Virus record (IMG/VR): IMGVR_UViG_3300047444_001245
Location: 1 to 47,285 of that record
DNA: 47,285 bases
Origin: a virus
Strand: one strand, 5' to 3'
Shown: one piece after another, positions 39,558 to 47,285 of the stretch
How the letters are laid out: every line of letters begins with the position of its first letter
Position numbering within the stretch: the first letter of the stretch is position 1
Made by a program: the position numbers and the translations under genes
The notes under the pieces: generated by a model
The model's database searches: none
What the model was told of the DNA's origin: nothing
The model's input: only the letters and a program-made list of their open reading frames with translations

Positions 39558-40046
39558 TTGATCGAGCTCGCGAACGACGGGATCTTGAAGAGACGCGCGG
39601 CGATCGTCGCGGAGGCGCGGTCGTGGGCCGGAACGCCGTACGTCGTGGGCGGCCGCGTCAAGGGCGCGGGCTGCGACTGCGGCTCGTTCCTCATCTCGGT
39701 GGCCGTGGCCTGCGGGCTGGTGACGGACGAGCAGCTCGCGCCGTACTCGATGGACTGCTGGCAGCACTGGAAGGACGAGGTGTACTTCAAGCGGATCATG
39801 CGCGACACGGTCAAGGTGCTCGAGGGGGTGGTGTACCGCACGACGGAGATCCTCCCGGGGTCCCTGGTCCTCACGCGCACGGCCACGAGCAGTCACTTCA
39901 ACCACGGCGGGATCGTCACCGCCTGGCCGCTGATCATGCACCAGCCGGGGCCCACGGCGCGCGAGGCCGACGCGACGAGCCACCACCTGTGGGCGTACCA
40001 CCCGCTGGCCGTGTTCGACTTCAACGCGCTGCGGGGAGGCGCGTAG
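39558..40046 (+). CDS. NlpC/P60-family tail peptidase
   Basis: 162 residues from TTG 39558. The NlpC/P60 motif is present: KGAGCDCGSFLISVAVACG with nucleophile C41, and SHFNHGGIVTAWP with the likely catalytic H116. The family cleaves peptide stems of peptidoglycan; the tail version opens the cell wall during DNA injection. It is encoded between hub proteins, as in gene transfer agents and lambda-like tails (lambda K). The C-terminus ends in an aromatic segment (YHPLAVFDFNAL). Confidence 0.88.
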   Translation: MIELANDGILKRRAAIVAEARSWAGTPYVVGGRVKGAGCDCGSFLISVAVACGLVTDEQLAPYSMDCWQHWKDEVYFKRIMRDTVKVLEGVVYRTTEILPGSLVLTRTATSSHFNHGGIVTAWPLIMHQPGPTAREADATSHHLWAYHPLAVFDFNALRGGA

Positions 40047-43000
40047 TGTTCGGCGGGAAGTCCAACGCGCTCCACCGCGCCTACCTCGCGGGGCTGCAGG
40101 CGCAGACCAGCGTGTACGGCGCGACGATCCCGGTCTACTACGGCCGCACGCGCGGGAACCCGCTCGTTACCTGGGCCGCGAACCTGCGCGAAGGGTCGTC
40201 ACTCACGCAAAAAAAATCTTCACTTTTTTTCCATCCGACGACCTACGTCCGCAACGCGGACTACCTGATCGGTCACAACCCGATCGTCAACCTGCTGCAG
40301 ATGTGGTGGAACAACAACAAGCTCAGCCTGAACTTCGTCAAGTACACGGCGCTGATCACCTACCCGTTCGCGAACTCGAACGGCCACGTCACCATCCCCG
40401 ACGCGGAGTTCTACTGCGTGCTCGCCGTGACGGCGAACGTCGCCTACGACGAGACGTTCGACGACTACGGGGGGCAGGGGCCGAACCACGTGACGGGCGT
40501 CTTCGAGGCGCCGCTGTGGAACGTGAACTACGCCGGGCCGGACCCGACCGACCAGAACGGCTACCGCCAGTACCCCGCCGTGTACCAGTGGCTCCCGGGG
40601 TCGGGGCCGACGGTGAACTTCCCGCCGGGCGCGGTGTCGCTCATCCCGAACATCGTGCCCGACGGCGCGAGCTTCGACGTCAACATCTACTACGCGCAGC
40701 TCTCGCCGGGCGCGTGGAACTTCCACAGCAAGCATTCAAGGGGGATATTCGTCCCGTGCAACGCGCTGCGCTTCGGCTTCGAGTCGGTGCTCGGCAGCGA
40801 CGCGTTCGTCTACACGGACGACGGCGCGCCGGCCGAGCAGCAGATCCAGTACCCGGCCTACGCGGGAATGGGGTCATCGTTCGAGGACTGCGGGGTGTCG
40901 GGCGTCGCGCCGCCGCTCCTGGCGGAGGTGCTCGGCTCGTTCCCGGTCAACGACCCCGACGGCGACGCGGACCACGCCGACATGATCGAGGACATCTTCA
41001 AGTCCGGCCCGGCGCAGGCGGGCTCGGGCGCGCCGGCCGCGTACGGCGACCTCCACCACGGGCTCGGGTGCCTCGACTTCCCCGGCACGATCCAGAAGAA
41101 GGTCGTCTACGGCGGCGTCCAGCCGTGGCTCGACAACGTGACCTTCGACCTCGCGAACACGAAGGGGAACTACCTGTTCTGCCAGCTCGTGCAGGACACC
41201 CTGGTGCCGCAGGACGTGGGGATCTCGGACACCGCCGGGAACGCCTGGACCCCGCTGTACCCGCCGACGCTCTCGAAGCAGCTGTGGTACTGCGTGGCGA
41301 AGGCCGCGCAGTCGAACAAGATCACCTTCACGAACATCGATCGGTTCATGTCCGTCACGCTGCTCGAGATCGGGGGCCTCGACACGCTCGACGGCGCCCC
41401 GGCCTACGCGGCCGGCACCGGGGGGAAGTACCAGGCGACGGTCACGCCGACGAACAGGCCGGGCGAGGACGCGCTGATCCTGTCGTTCGTCTCCGTGGAC
41501 CCGGGGCAGGGGCCGATCCCCGCGCCGCCGTTCCACTGGGAGCGCAGCGTCAACGGGGGAGACTCGGTCGCCGCGCCGTCGCTCGCGATCGACTTGTACC
41601 GCACCAAGTTCCCGAAGGCCTACCCGCTCTCCTACTCCTTCGGGGGCGGGGCCCACTGGAACGTGGTCCTGCTGTGCCTCAAGAACTCCGAGCCGAACAC
41701 GTTCACCTCGCCGCTCGGCGACATCCTCGATGACGCGACGATGCGGCAGGCGCGGCTCCAGGCGCGGGCGTACGGGCTCAACGGCTCGCTGGTGATGGAC
41801 TCGCAGAAGAAGGCCTCGGACTGGCTCGAGGAGCTGTACCGGGTGCTGAACGCGGCGCCGGTCTGGAGCGGGTTCAGGCTGAAGTCGATCCCGTACGCGG
41901 AGCAGAGCTTCGCGGGGCGCGGCGCGGTCTACGTCTCGCCGACGGCCGCGGGGCCGGTCATCGACCTGACGGAGGACGACTTCATCGCCGACGAGACCAA
42001 CCCGCCGGTGACGGTGACGCGCAAGGCGCAGGTCGACGCGCCGAACCTCCACCAGATCCAGGCGCCGAACCGCGACTCGAACTACGACGTGAGCGTGACC
42101 GCCGAGGCGGACAACGGGTCGATGACCCTGTACGGGACGCGCAAGGACTCGCCGAAGGCGTTCGCCTCGATCCAGACCACGCGGGTCGCGCGCATGATCC
42201 TCGGCATCATCTCCCGCGAGCAGAACATCATCCGCAACGCGTACTCGTTCAGGCTGCAGGCCCGCGTCGGCATCCCGCTCGAGGCCATGGACCTGGTCAT
42301 GATCCCGAAGCAGGCCGTGCAGCCCGCGCCGGACCCCGCCCGCCCGGTCGCCGGCGCGATCGCGCTGCGGCTCACGAGCGTGAAGACGGACGGCAAGTAC
42401 GGGGTCGCCTGCGAGGCGGAGCCGTTCATCTACGGGCTGCGCACCCCGCTCCCGCTCACGGTCTCGGTCGCGAACCCGAACCTGCCCGCCTTCGGCGGCG
42501 CCCCGCCGGACGTCAACGTCCCGGTCATCTTCGAGGCGGTGCCCGCGATCGCGGGGAAGACGAACCTCGGCGAGCTCTGGCTCGTCCTGTCGGCCGCCGG
42601 GAACTATGGCGGCTGCGTCGCGTACATGTCCACGGACGGCGGGGCGAGCTACCCGCTCCTCGGCCCGAACGGAGGGGGAATCATCACGGGCAGCGCGACG
42701 ACCGGGGTCTCCACCGCCGACTGGCCGGCCGGCGCCGACCCGGACACGGCGAACGACCTGCCCGTGGACCTGACCGAGTCCGCCGGCGCGCTCGCCTCCT
42801 TCCAGGTCTCGGACGAGGACAACTTTGTCTACCCGTGCTACATCGCGGGCGGCGGCGCGAACCCGATTCCGTACGGGCTGCTGGCCTACGCGATCGCGAA
42901 CCTCACCGCGCCGAACAAGTACACGCTGAAGGCGACGGGCGGCGGGACCAACCACCTTCGGCGCTCCGTGTTCGGCGCCCCCTGCCCGAGCCCCGACGTG

Positions 43001-43255
43001 GACCACCCGAACGGCTCGCGGTTCGCGTTCCTCGACCCGAACAATCCGGCGCCGGCGGGGATCCTGCGGCTCCCGCTGAACCCCGCGTGGATCGGCGTCA
43101 CGCTGCACTTCAAGTTCACATCGTTCAACGCCGTCCACGGCGGCGTCCAGGACGTGGCCACCGTGACGGACTACACCTTCACCCCGACCGGGGTCCCGGG
43201 CGGCGTCAACCCGTCGGGGATCGGCCCCGTCGTGGGGCTGGTGAACGGAGCCTAG
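40046..43255 (+). CDS. Tail hub / central fibre protein (Phage-tail_3-like)
   Basis: 1069 residues; GTG 40046 follows GGGGAGG with 6-nt spacing. The N-terminus IPVYYGRTRGNPLVTWAANL and the central region about 550-720 (MRQARLQARAYGLNGSLVMD; ASDWLEELYRVLNAAPVWSG; GFRLKSIPYAEQSF) match Phage-tail_3 hub proteins of the rcc01698/gpJ kind. Residues about 330-545 are a separate beta block (KVVYGGVQPWLDNVTFDLAN ... VTLLEIGGLD) and may be an inserted adhesion domain. The C-terminal 300 residues are beta-rich. It probably forms the tail-tip hub and contributes to receptor contact. Short A-run/T-run sequence at 40208-40230 is a local AT-rich spot. Confidence 0.82.
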   Translation: MFGGKSNALHRAYLAGLQAQTSVYGATIPVYYGRTRGNPLVTWAANLREGSSLTQKKSSLFFHPTTYVRNADYLIGHNPIVNLLQMWWNNNKLSLNFVKYTALITYPFANSNGHVTIPDAEFYCVLAVTANVAYDETFDDYGGQGPNHVTGVFEAPLWNVNYAGPDPTDQNGYRQYPAVYQWLPGSGPTVNFPPGAVSLIPNIVPDGASFDVNIYYAQLSPGAWNFHSKHSRGIFVPCNALRFGFESVLGSDAFVYTDDGAPAEQQIQYPAYAGMGSSFEDCGVSGVAPPLLAEVLGSFPVNDPDGDADHADMIEDIFKSGPAQAGSGAPAAYGDLHHGLGCLDFPGTIQKKVVYGGVQPWLDNVTFDLANTKGNYLFCQLVQDTLVPQDVGISDTAGNAWTPLYPPTLSKQLWYCVAKAAQSNKITFTNIDRFMSVTLLEIGGLDTLDGAPAYAAGTGGKYQATVTPTNRPGEDALILSFVSVDPGQGPIPAPPFHWERSVNGGDSVAAPSLAIDLYRTKFPKAYPLSYSFGGGAHWNVVLLCLKNSEPNTFTSPLGDILDDATMRQARLQARAYGLNGSLVMDSQKKASDWLEELYRVLNAAPVWSGFRLKSIPYAEQSFAGRGAVYVSPTAAGPVIDLTEDDFIADETNPPVTVTRKAQVDAPNLHQIQAPNRDSNYDVSVTAEADNGSMTLYGTRKDSPKAFASIQTTRVARMILGIISREQNIIRNAYSFRLQARVGIPLEAMDLVMIPKQAVQPAPDPARPVAGAIALRLTSVKTDGKYGVACEAEPFIYGLRTPLPLTVSVANPNLPAFGGAPPDVNVPVIFEAVPAIAGKTNLGELWLVLSAAGNYGGCVAYMSTDGGASYPLLGPNGGGIITGSATTGVSTADWPAGADPDTANDLPVDLTESAGALASFQVSDEDNFVYPCYIAGGGANPIPYGLLAYAIANLTAPNKYTLKATGGGTNHLRRSVFGAPCPSPDVDHPNGSRFAFLDPNNPAPAGILRLPLNPAWIGVTLHFKFTSFNAVHGGVQDVATVTDYTFTPTGVPGGVNPSGIGPVVGLVNGA

Positions 43256-43771
43256 ATGCCGACGCCCCCGACGCCCACGAGCTTCAACTTCTCGGACACG
43301 AACCCCGCGGCGCCAGCCGGCCGGGTCAACGGCAAGTGGCTCGCGTCCGCGCCGTACCCGCTCGTCGTGCTGGTCAACAACGTGCCGGTGACGATGCAGT
43401 TCCGCGACTTTTCCGTCGACCTCCCGGACGTGGGCTCGGGGAGTGTGATCGGTTTTGTGATGAATAGCGGGGCGACGGGGACAAACGTCGGTGCTATGAT
43501 GATTGCGCCGCACGCGGGCGCAATCACGAAGGTCAAGCTGGTGACGAAGGCGTCGGACGCGGCGATCGACCTCACGTTCGACATAAAACAAAACGGCGTA
43601 TCAATTTTCACCGCGCCGCTGACCGTGGCTCACGGCACCGCATCCGGCACTCTTACCACGTTCGCGGGAGTGCTGACCAGCTCCCCGCTCGCGATCGCGG
43701 CGGACGACATATTCACGATCGACATCACCAGCGGCGCCGCGACCTGGCAGTTCACGGTTCAAATTGAATAG
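43256..43771 (+). CDS. Tail tip beta-sandwich protein (171 aa)
   Basis: ATG 43256 immediately follows the hub stop. The N-terminus is Pro/Thr-rich; residues 40-171 are beta strands (VPVTMQFRDFSVDLPDVGSG; VGAMMIAPHAGAITKVKLVT; IKQNGVSIFTAPLTVAHGT). Such sequences form small jelly-roll or Ig-like modules at tail tips and fibres. No catalytic motif. Likely a receptor-binding or fibre-attachment protein. Confidence 0.62.
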   Translation: MPTPPTPTSFNFSDTNPAAPAGRVNGKWLASAPYPLVVLVNNVPVTMQFRDFSVDLPDVGSGSVIGFVMNSGATGTNVGAMMIAPHAGAITKVKLVTKASDAAIDLTFDIKQNGVSIFTAPLTVAHGTASGTLTTFAGVLTSSPLAIAADDIFTIDITSGAATWQFTVQIE

Positions 43772-43780
43772 GGGTAACCC

Positions 43781-44734
43781 ATGTCGACACAGCAGCTTCA
43801 ACTGGTAGAAGACTCCTCCTCTCTCGCGAACTACAAAGCGTGGGCGCAGGCGATCAGCGACTGGTTCCGCACCGTCGGCTACACGAACACGACGGACACC
43901 GGGCAGCTCAACGGCGCAGGCGGCGGGGTGGGCGGCGCGGCGGGGTGGGCGGCGCTCGGCGCGGCCCCTGGCTCCGCCGCGTTCTTCTACGAGATCTTCC
44001 AGTCCAACGGCAGCGGACTGACGACGTTCTACGTCAAGCTGGAGTACGGGAACATCGCGGGGACCAATTCCCCGACCATCGCGATAACGCTGGGCACGGG
44101 CACGAACGGGTCGGGGACGCTCACGGGATTCGTGACGACGCGGCACCGCACGGCGTCCGCTTCATTCACCCCCGCGAGCGCGACGACGCCGTACGAGTGC
44201 GATTTCACCGGGGATGGCGCGAACGACCGCATCGGCGTGATGATGTGGCGAAATGCGGTAATCAATAGCCAAGTCGGTCTTATCGCGATCGAACGCTCCA
44301 TCAACGCGTCCGGCGTGTACACGTCGGGGTACGTGACGGTGTACGTGATCAACGGAAGTGAAACCGGAACGAGCGCGTCGGGCACTATGGAGACGATCGT
44401 CTTCGGCGTGGGCGTCGCTCCTACCCCTTTTGACAGAGGATTTTCCGCAGGGGCGACCGGTTGGCCTGTGAGATCGTTTTCGCCGACTACCGGCGGCACT
44501 CTCGCTTTTAACGGCTCGATTCCAGTCGATACGATCGCGCCGTTCGTGGGTTTCATTGATTACCCCGGTACGATGGTCGCCAGCATGTTTGGCGCGGACT
44601 TCGCCGAGGGAGTGCCGTTCCAGATAACGCTGTACGGAAGCACCAGAACGTATATGGTCAGTAAGAACGGAGGATTTGCGACATCCGGTGTTGCACTCGG
44701 CGGACTGCTGGCAACCGCGATGAGATACGACTAA
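43781..44734 (+). CDS. Tail tip / fibre protein (317 aa)
   Basis: ATG 43781 follows GGGGTAACCC (weak RBS). The first 45 residues look helical (SSSLANYKAWAQAISDWFRT); the remainder is beta-rich and Gly/Thr-rich (TFYVKLEYGNIAGTNSPTIA; SGYVTVYVINGSETGTSASG). The sequence resembles uncharacterised phage tail proteins at the distal tip. I do not recognise an enzyme motif. Third-position GC is lower near the 3' end than in the hub gene, which is common for host-range genes under diversifying selection. Confidence 0.65.
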   Translation: MSTQQLQLVEDSSSLANYKAWAQAISDWFRTVGYTNTTDTGQLNGAGGGVGGAAGWAALGAAPGSAAFFYEIFQSNGSGLTTFYVKLEYGNIAGTNSPTIAITLGTGTNGSGTLTGFVTTRHRTASASFTPASATTPYECDFTGDGANDRIGVMMWRNAVINSQVGLIAIERSINASGVYTSGYVTVYVINGSETGTSASGTMETIVFGVGVAPTPFDRGFSAGATGWPVRSFSPTTGGTLAFNGSIPVDTIAPFVGFIDYPGTMVASMFGADFAEGVPFQITLYGSTRTYMVSKNGGFATSGVALGGLLATAMRYD

Positions 44735-45778
44735 ATGGCGATTGCACCTGTCAACGGGTCGACGGTCAACAACGGAGCCACGCCGGGGGTGTCTTTATCT
44801 TTCGGCGCGATCTCCATCGCGGCCGGAGGCGACATCGTCGTCGCGGTCGCGATCCTGACGACGACCGTTTCCGTCACCGGGATCACCGATACCGCGCTCA
44901 ACACCTACACGCTCAAGTCGTCCGTCAACAACGGAGCAAACGTCCGCGTGGAGATATGGGAGGCGCACAACGTGACCGGCAACGCGGCGGACGTCATCGT
45001 CGTTGCGCTGAGCGGCGCGACGCTCGCGGCGGCGGCGTTCGAGCAGTACTCCGGCGTGAGCGCGGTGGGGAATATCGGCGCGACCGCGACCGGGAGCGGA
45101 TTCACCGCCGAGGGGGACGTCGCCACGCAGGACGGGAACAACTGGTCGGTGTGCGCGATCGCGGCGGCTACGTCCTCCGGAGACACGCTCACCGCGGACA
45201 TGGGCGCCAAGAGGCAGGCGTCGGTCCCCGCCGCGACCGCCGCCGCCATCGCGCTCGTGGATAATTCCAGCATCGGGATCGTCTCCGCGCTGCGCGGCGA
45301 CGTGATGATCTCCGCGTCCCGCCAGTGGGCGGCGGCGGCGATCGAGCTCCGCAGCGGCGGCGGCGCGATCAATTTCACTTCCGCGAGCATCCCGACGCCG
45401 ACGGGCAGCGCGGCGTCGTTCGCGAAGCATCAGGTTACGAAAGCAACGGCGGGGCCGATTAGCAGCGGCGGTGGCCCATCCACTCCGGTGCCGGTCGCCC
45501 AAGTGTTAAAGGGCGGCGTGATTGGTTCTGCGTACACGGAGACAATATCGACTCAGGGCGGCGTCGCGCCGTACGCGTACGCGGTAGTCTCCGGCGCGCT
45601 TCCTACCGGAGCTACACTTAATACGTCGTCAGGCGTGATCAGCGGCGCGACTCTTACCGCCGCCGGGACTTTCAGCTTCACGATTCAGGTCACCGACGCC
45701 AACGGCGCGATAGGCACGACCGCGTTCCAGATAATCGTAAGCGCTCCGGTCGCGAGCAACTACGGGTTCGTGAGCTAG
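44735..45778 (+). CDS. Tail adhesin with Ig-like C-terminal domain
   Basis: 347 residues from ATG 44735, directly after the previous stop. Residues 1-210 are a beta domain (GDIVVAVAILTTTVSVTGIT ... VRVEIWEAHNVTG ... EQYSGVSAVGNIGATATGSG) of a type common in phage surface proteins. The C-terminal 90 residues are a putative Ig (He_PIG-type) module: KGGVIGSAYTETISTQGGVA, PYAYAVVSGALPTGATLNTS, SGVISGATLTAAGTFSFTIQ, VTDANGAIG. Such domains bind cell-surface sugars or proteins. It ends the tail gene block. Confidence 0.72.
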   Translation: MAIAPVNGSTVNNGATPGVSLSFGAISIAAGGDIVVAVAILTTTVSVTGITDTALNTYTLKSSVNNGANVRVEIWEAHNVTGNAADVIVVALSGATLAAAAFEQYSGVSAVGNIGATATGSGFTAEGDVATQDGNNWSVCAIAAATSSGDTLTADMGAKRQASVPAATAAAIALVDNSSIGIVSALRGDVMISASRQWAAAAIELRSGGGAINFTSASIPTPTGSAASFAKHQVTKATAGPISSGGGPSTPVPVAQVLKGGVIGSAYTETISTQGGVAPYAYAVVSGALPTGATLNTSSGVISGATLTAAGTFSFTIQVTDANGAIGTTAFQIIVSAPVASNYGFVS

Positions 45779-45793
45779 CCGCGCGGGCCCGGC

Positions 45794-45814
45794 CCCGCCG
45801 CTAGTCGCGGCGGG
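45794..45814 (+). terminator. Hairpin at the end of the tail operon
   Basis: 8-bp stem CCCGCCGC (45794-45801) / GCGGCGGG (45807-45814) around loop TAGTC, 16 nt beyond the tail adhesin stop. There is no T-run, so termination would be imperfect. The same CTAG-loop style follows the major capsid gene. Confidence 0.4.
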
Positions 45815-45917
45815 CGGCGAGCCAGGCGCGCAGGAAGATCAGGCCCAGCGTGACGGCGCCGACGGCGACGAAGCCGGCGGCGACCAGCCGGGCGAACGAG
45901 TTGAGGTCGATGTTCAT
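45801..45917 (-). CDS. Possible minus-strand membrane peptide (38 aa)
   Basis: On the minus strand, ATG at 45917 to TAG at 45803-45801 encodes a 38-residue peptide with one membrane helix (LVAAGFVAVGAVTLGLIFL) and ends flanked by charged residues (MNIDLNSFAR ... RAWLAARRD). It fills most of the 190-bp gap between tail and lysis genes and would be the only minus-strand gene in the window. There is no convincing ribosome binding site, so it may be chance; a holin-like or antiholin-like peptide is conceivable. Confidence 0.3.
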   Translation of the reverse strand: MNIDLNSFARLVAAGFVAVGAVTLGLIFLRAWLAARRD

Positions 45918-45968
45918 GACGAGGATCATACACGGTTTCACGAAGGAAGTACACGGCCGAGGAGGCGC

Positions 45969-46445
45969 ATGACGGACAACAACTTCTGGCAGTTCAACTT
46001 CAGCTCCATGATCGCGCTGATCAGCGCCTCCGTGACGATCGTCGGCTGGCTCTACTTCGGGATCACGTGGAAGGCGGACATCGACCGCAAGATGAAGATC
46101 ATCTGGGAGATGTTCGTCGAGCCGATGATGAAGAAGGCGTTCTCCGACCAGCTGATCATGCGCAACAGCCCGCTGCGGCTCGACGTCACGGTCCTCGAGA
46201 GGCACCCGGTGTACGAGAAGATCAAGGCGTTCTACGTCGCCGACGGCCAGAAGCTCGACGACTGGGAGCTGCTGAGCCAGATCAAGCGGCGCTTCGGGCC
46301 GGAGCTCGCCGCCGCGGCGCGCGCCGAGGGGAAGACCGAGGAGGGGTTCGAGGTCGCGGCGCTGTTCCTGGTGCGGCCGAAGATCGAGCTGTTCAACGAG
46401 CTCGACGCCAACCACAACTGGGGAAAGAAGGACGACGATGGCTAG
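45969..46445 (+). CDS. Membrane protein in lysis region (158 aa)
   Basis: ATG 45969 (CGAGGAGGCGC upstream). Residues about 13-32 (SMIALISASVTIVGWLYFGI) form one membrane helix, followed by a cytoplasmic or periplasmic helical domain rich in charged residues (ADIDRKMKIIWEMFVEPMMK; FVEPMMKKAFSDQLIMRNSP). It overlaps the endolysin by 8 nt. The topology and place next to the endolysin allow an accessory holin or a spanin-like role, but no spanin or holin signature is visible. Confidence 0.6.
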   Translation: MTDNNFWQFNFSSMIALISASVTIVGWLYFGITWKADIDRKMKIIWEMFVEPMMKKAFSDQLIMRNSPLRLDVTVLERHPVYEKIKAFYVADGQKLDDWELLSQIKRRFGPELAAAARAEGKTEEGFEVAALFLVRPKIELFNELDANHNWGKKDDDG

Positions 46446-46917
46446 GTTCGAGGACGCGATCGACTACGTGCTGGCGAACGAGGGCGGGCTCGAGGTGAAT
46501 GACGCCGACGCGGGCGGCACGACCAACTTCGGGCTCGCGCAGCGCGACCACCCGGACGTGGACGTGCGCGCGCTGACGCGGGACCAGGCCGTCGAGCTCT
46601 ACCGGACGGGGTACTGGCGGTTCGACGGGGTCCGGGACCAGCGCGTGGCCACCAAGCTGTTCGATGAGTACGTGAACGGGCCGGTGCGCGCGGTGCGGTG
46701 CGCGCAGCTCGCGCTCGCGCACCTGCAGGCCGGCCCGGTCGTGCCGGACGGGAAGTACGGGCGGCAGACCGAGGACCACCTGAACGCGTCCGACCCCGGG
46801 AAGTTCGTGGACGAGTACAAGGCGTGGCTCGTCAAGACGCGCCACGACGAGGTCGCGGCGAAGCCCGACCAGCAGGTGTTCCTGCTCGGCTGGCTGCGCC
46901 GCGACGTGAAGGGATAG
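46438..46917 (+). CDS. GH108 endolysin (N-acetylmuramidase-like)
   Basis: 159 residues from ATG 46438. The N-terminus DYVLANEGGLEVND with E15 in the E-G-G motif, followed by GGTTNFGL (26-33), is typical of glycoside hydrolase 108 phage lysozymes, in which the Glu is catalytic and cuts the MurNAc-GlcNAc backbone. TRDQAVELYRTGYWRFDGV and the C-terminal PDGKYGRQTEDHLNASDPGK fit the PG_binding_3 part. No signal peptide, so release needs a holin; the next gene is a good candidate. Confidence 0.88.
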   Translation: MARFEDAIDYVLANEGGLEVNDADAGGTTNFGLAQRDHPDVDVRALTRDQAVELYRTGYWRFDGVRDQRVATKLFDEYVNGPVRAVRCAQLALAHLQAGPVVPDGKYGRQTEDHLNASDPGKFVDEYKAWLVKTRHDEVAAKPDQQVFLLGWLRRDVKG

Positions 46918-46926
46918 GGGGAAAAT

Positions 46927-47285
46927 ATGAGGACGGGCATCTGGATTCACCTGGCGATCAGCGCGGCGTGGCTCGCCGCGTTCTTCTACATCGCGCGGAA
47001 CCTCACGATGAAGGGCTGGCAGGACTTCCTCGACTCGCTGTCGACCTCGGGCGGGAACGTGGTCACGCTGTTCTTCTGCTCGATGGGCTCCGGGCTCCTG
47101 TGGTGGACGGTGTACAACCAGCACGGGTCCGACGGCCAGGCTGTGATGGCCACGTTCGGGATCTTCGGCGGCTTCACCGGAGCGCTGCTCCAGGCGCAGA
47201 AGGGGAACGCCAGCCGGCAGCAGATGATGGACCGCGCCGGCGTGCCGGCGCCGCCGGCGGTGGTCCCGCAGAAGAACCCGACCGA
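46927..47285 (+). CDS. Holin-like membrane protein (3' truncated)
   Basis: ATG 46927 follows AGGGGGAAAAT. The frame is open to the window end (119 codons seen). Three hydrophobic helices are visible: about residues 7-24 (IHLAISAAWLAAFFYIAR), 48-66 (VVTLFFCSMGSGLLWWTV) and 78-96 (AVMATFGIFGGFTGALLQA). A polar, Pro/Ala-rich tail with Gln/Lys follows. Small size, several helices and position directly after the endolysin make a holin the best guess, but a true holin family was not identified. Confidence 0.6.
   Translation, partial: MRTGIWIHLAISAAWLAAFFYIARNLTMKGWQDFLDSLSTSGGNVVTLFFCSMGSGLLWWTVYNQHGSDGQAVMATFGIFGGFTGALLQAQKGNASRQQMMDRAGVPAPPAVVPQKNPT

Noticed and set aside
40874-43591. 905-codon open frame on the minus strand across the tail hub gene
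   Set aside because: Arg/Val/Asp/Gly repeats with no domain; mirrors codon bias of the real hub gene. Other long minus-strand frames (9008-10831, 17158-18966, 35752-37374) were rejected for the same reason.
1-47285. tRNA, rRNA, CRISPR array, integrase, transposase or attachment site
   Set aside because: Looked for by reading; no cloverleaf with CCA end, no regular spaced repeats, no recombinase motifs were found. A computed tRNA scan was not possible.

Overview
This window is a contiguous part of a tailed double-stranded DNA phage genome (siphovirus-type layout) that infects, or is integrated in, a high-GC bacterium. By eye the DNA is about two-thirds G+C, with many GTG and TTG starts. Almost every gene is on the + strand, and most neighbours overlap by 4 nt (ATGA/GTGA/TTGA) or abut. 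I see no integrase, tRNA, rRNA, CRISPR array or insertion sequence. The window opens inside a replicative primase-helicase gene and ends inside a holin-like gene, so the genome continues on both sides. The host cannot be named from this sequence.

Layout. 1-2119: primase-polymerase/SF3 helicase. 2120-2346: AT-rich non-coding island with a nested palindrome (candidate origin, regulatory site or terminator). 2347-4495: DUF5681 protein (likely small-terminase role) and large terminase. 4492-8976: a string of small genes joined by thirteen consecutive 4-nt stop/start overlaps, including an ECF-like sigma factor, a LuxR-type DNA-binding protein, two Tat-leader proteins and several zinc-ribbon or membrane peptides. 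9053-16354: portal, MuF head-morphogenesis protein and maturation protease, all enlarged by cargo domains. 16431-18801: scaffold-like protein and major capsid protein. 18917-26863: a carbohydrate cluster (CgeB-like, GT-D and GT-A glycosyltransferases, pyruvyltransferase, NodB deacetylase, methyltransferase, UDP-sugar dehydrogenase). 26930-30798: exported or membrane-anchored fibre-like proteins and a second LuxR-type regulator. 30809-45778: head-tail connectors, tail terminator, major tail protein, frameshifted tail chaperones, tape measure, distal tail/hub proteins, NlpC/P60 peptidase and tip or fibre proteins. 45969-47285: lysis genes (membrane protein, GH108 endolysin, holin-like protein).

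The most unusual content is at 10.9-14.9 kb. A 14-residue motif (K-Y-S-E/D-D-x-x-R-D-x-x-G-R-W/F) occurs five times across the C-terminus of the portal, three places in the MuF protein and the N-terminus of the protease. It stands directly before foreign-looking modules: an R-S-E-type ADP-ribosyltransferase-like domain on the portal, three further ART-like domains and one 2H-phosphoesterase domain in the MuF protein, and a small AT-rich helical module before the protease. Several modules have much lower GC than the head genes. My inference is that the motif marks exchangeable effector cassettes loaded into, or released inside, the capsid and injected with the DNA, analogous to the packaged ADP-ribosyltransferase Alt of phage T4 and to MuF polymorphic toxins.
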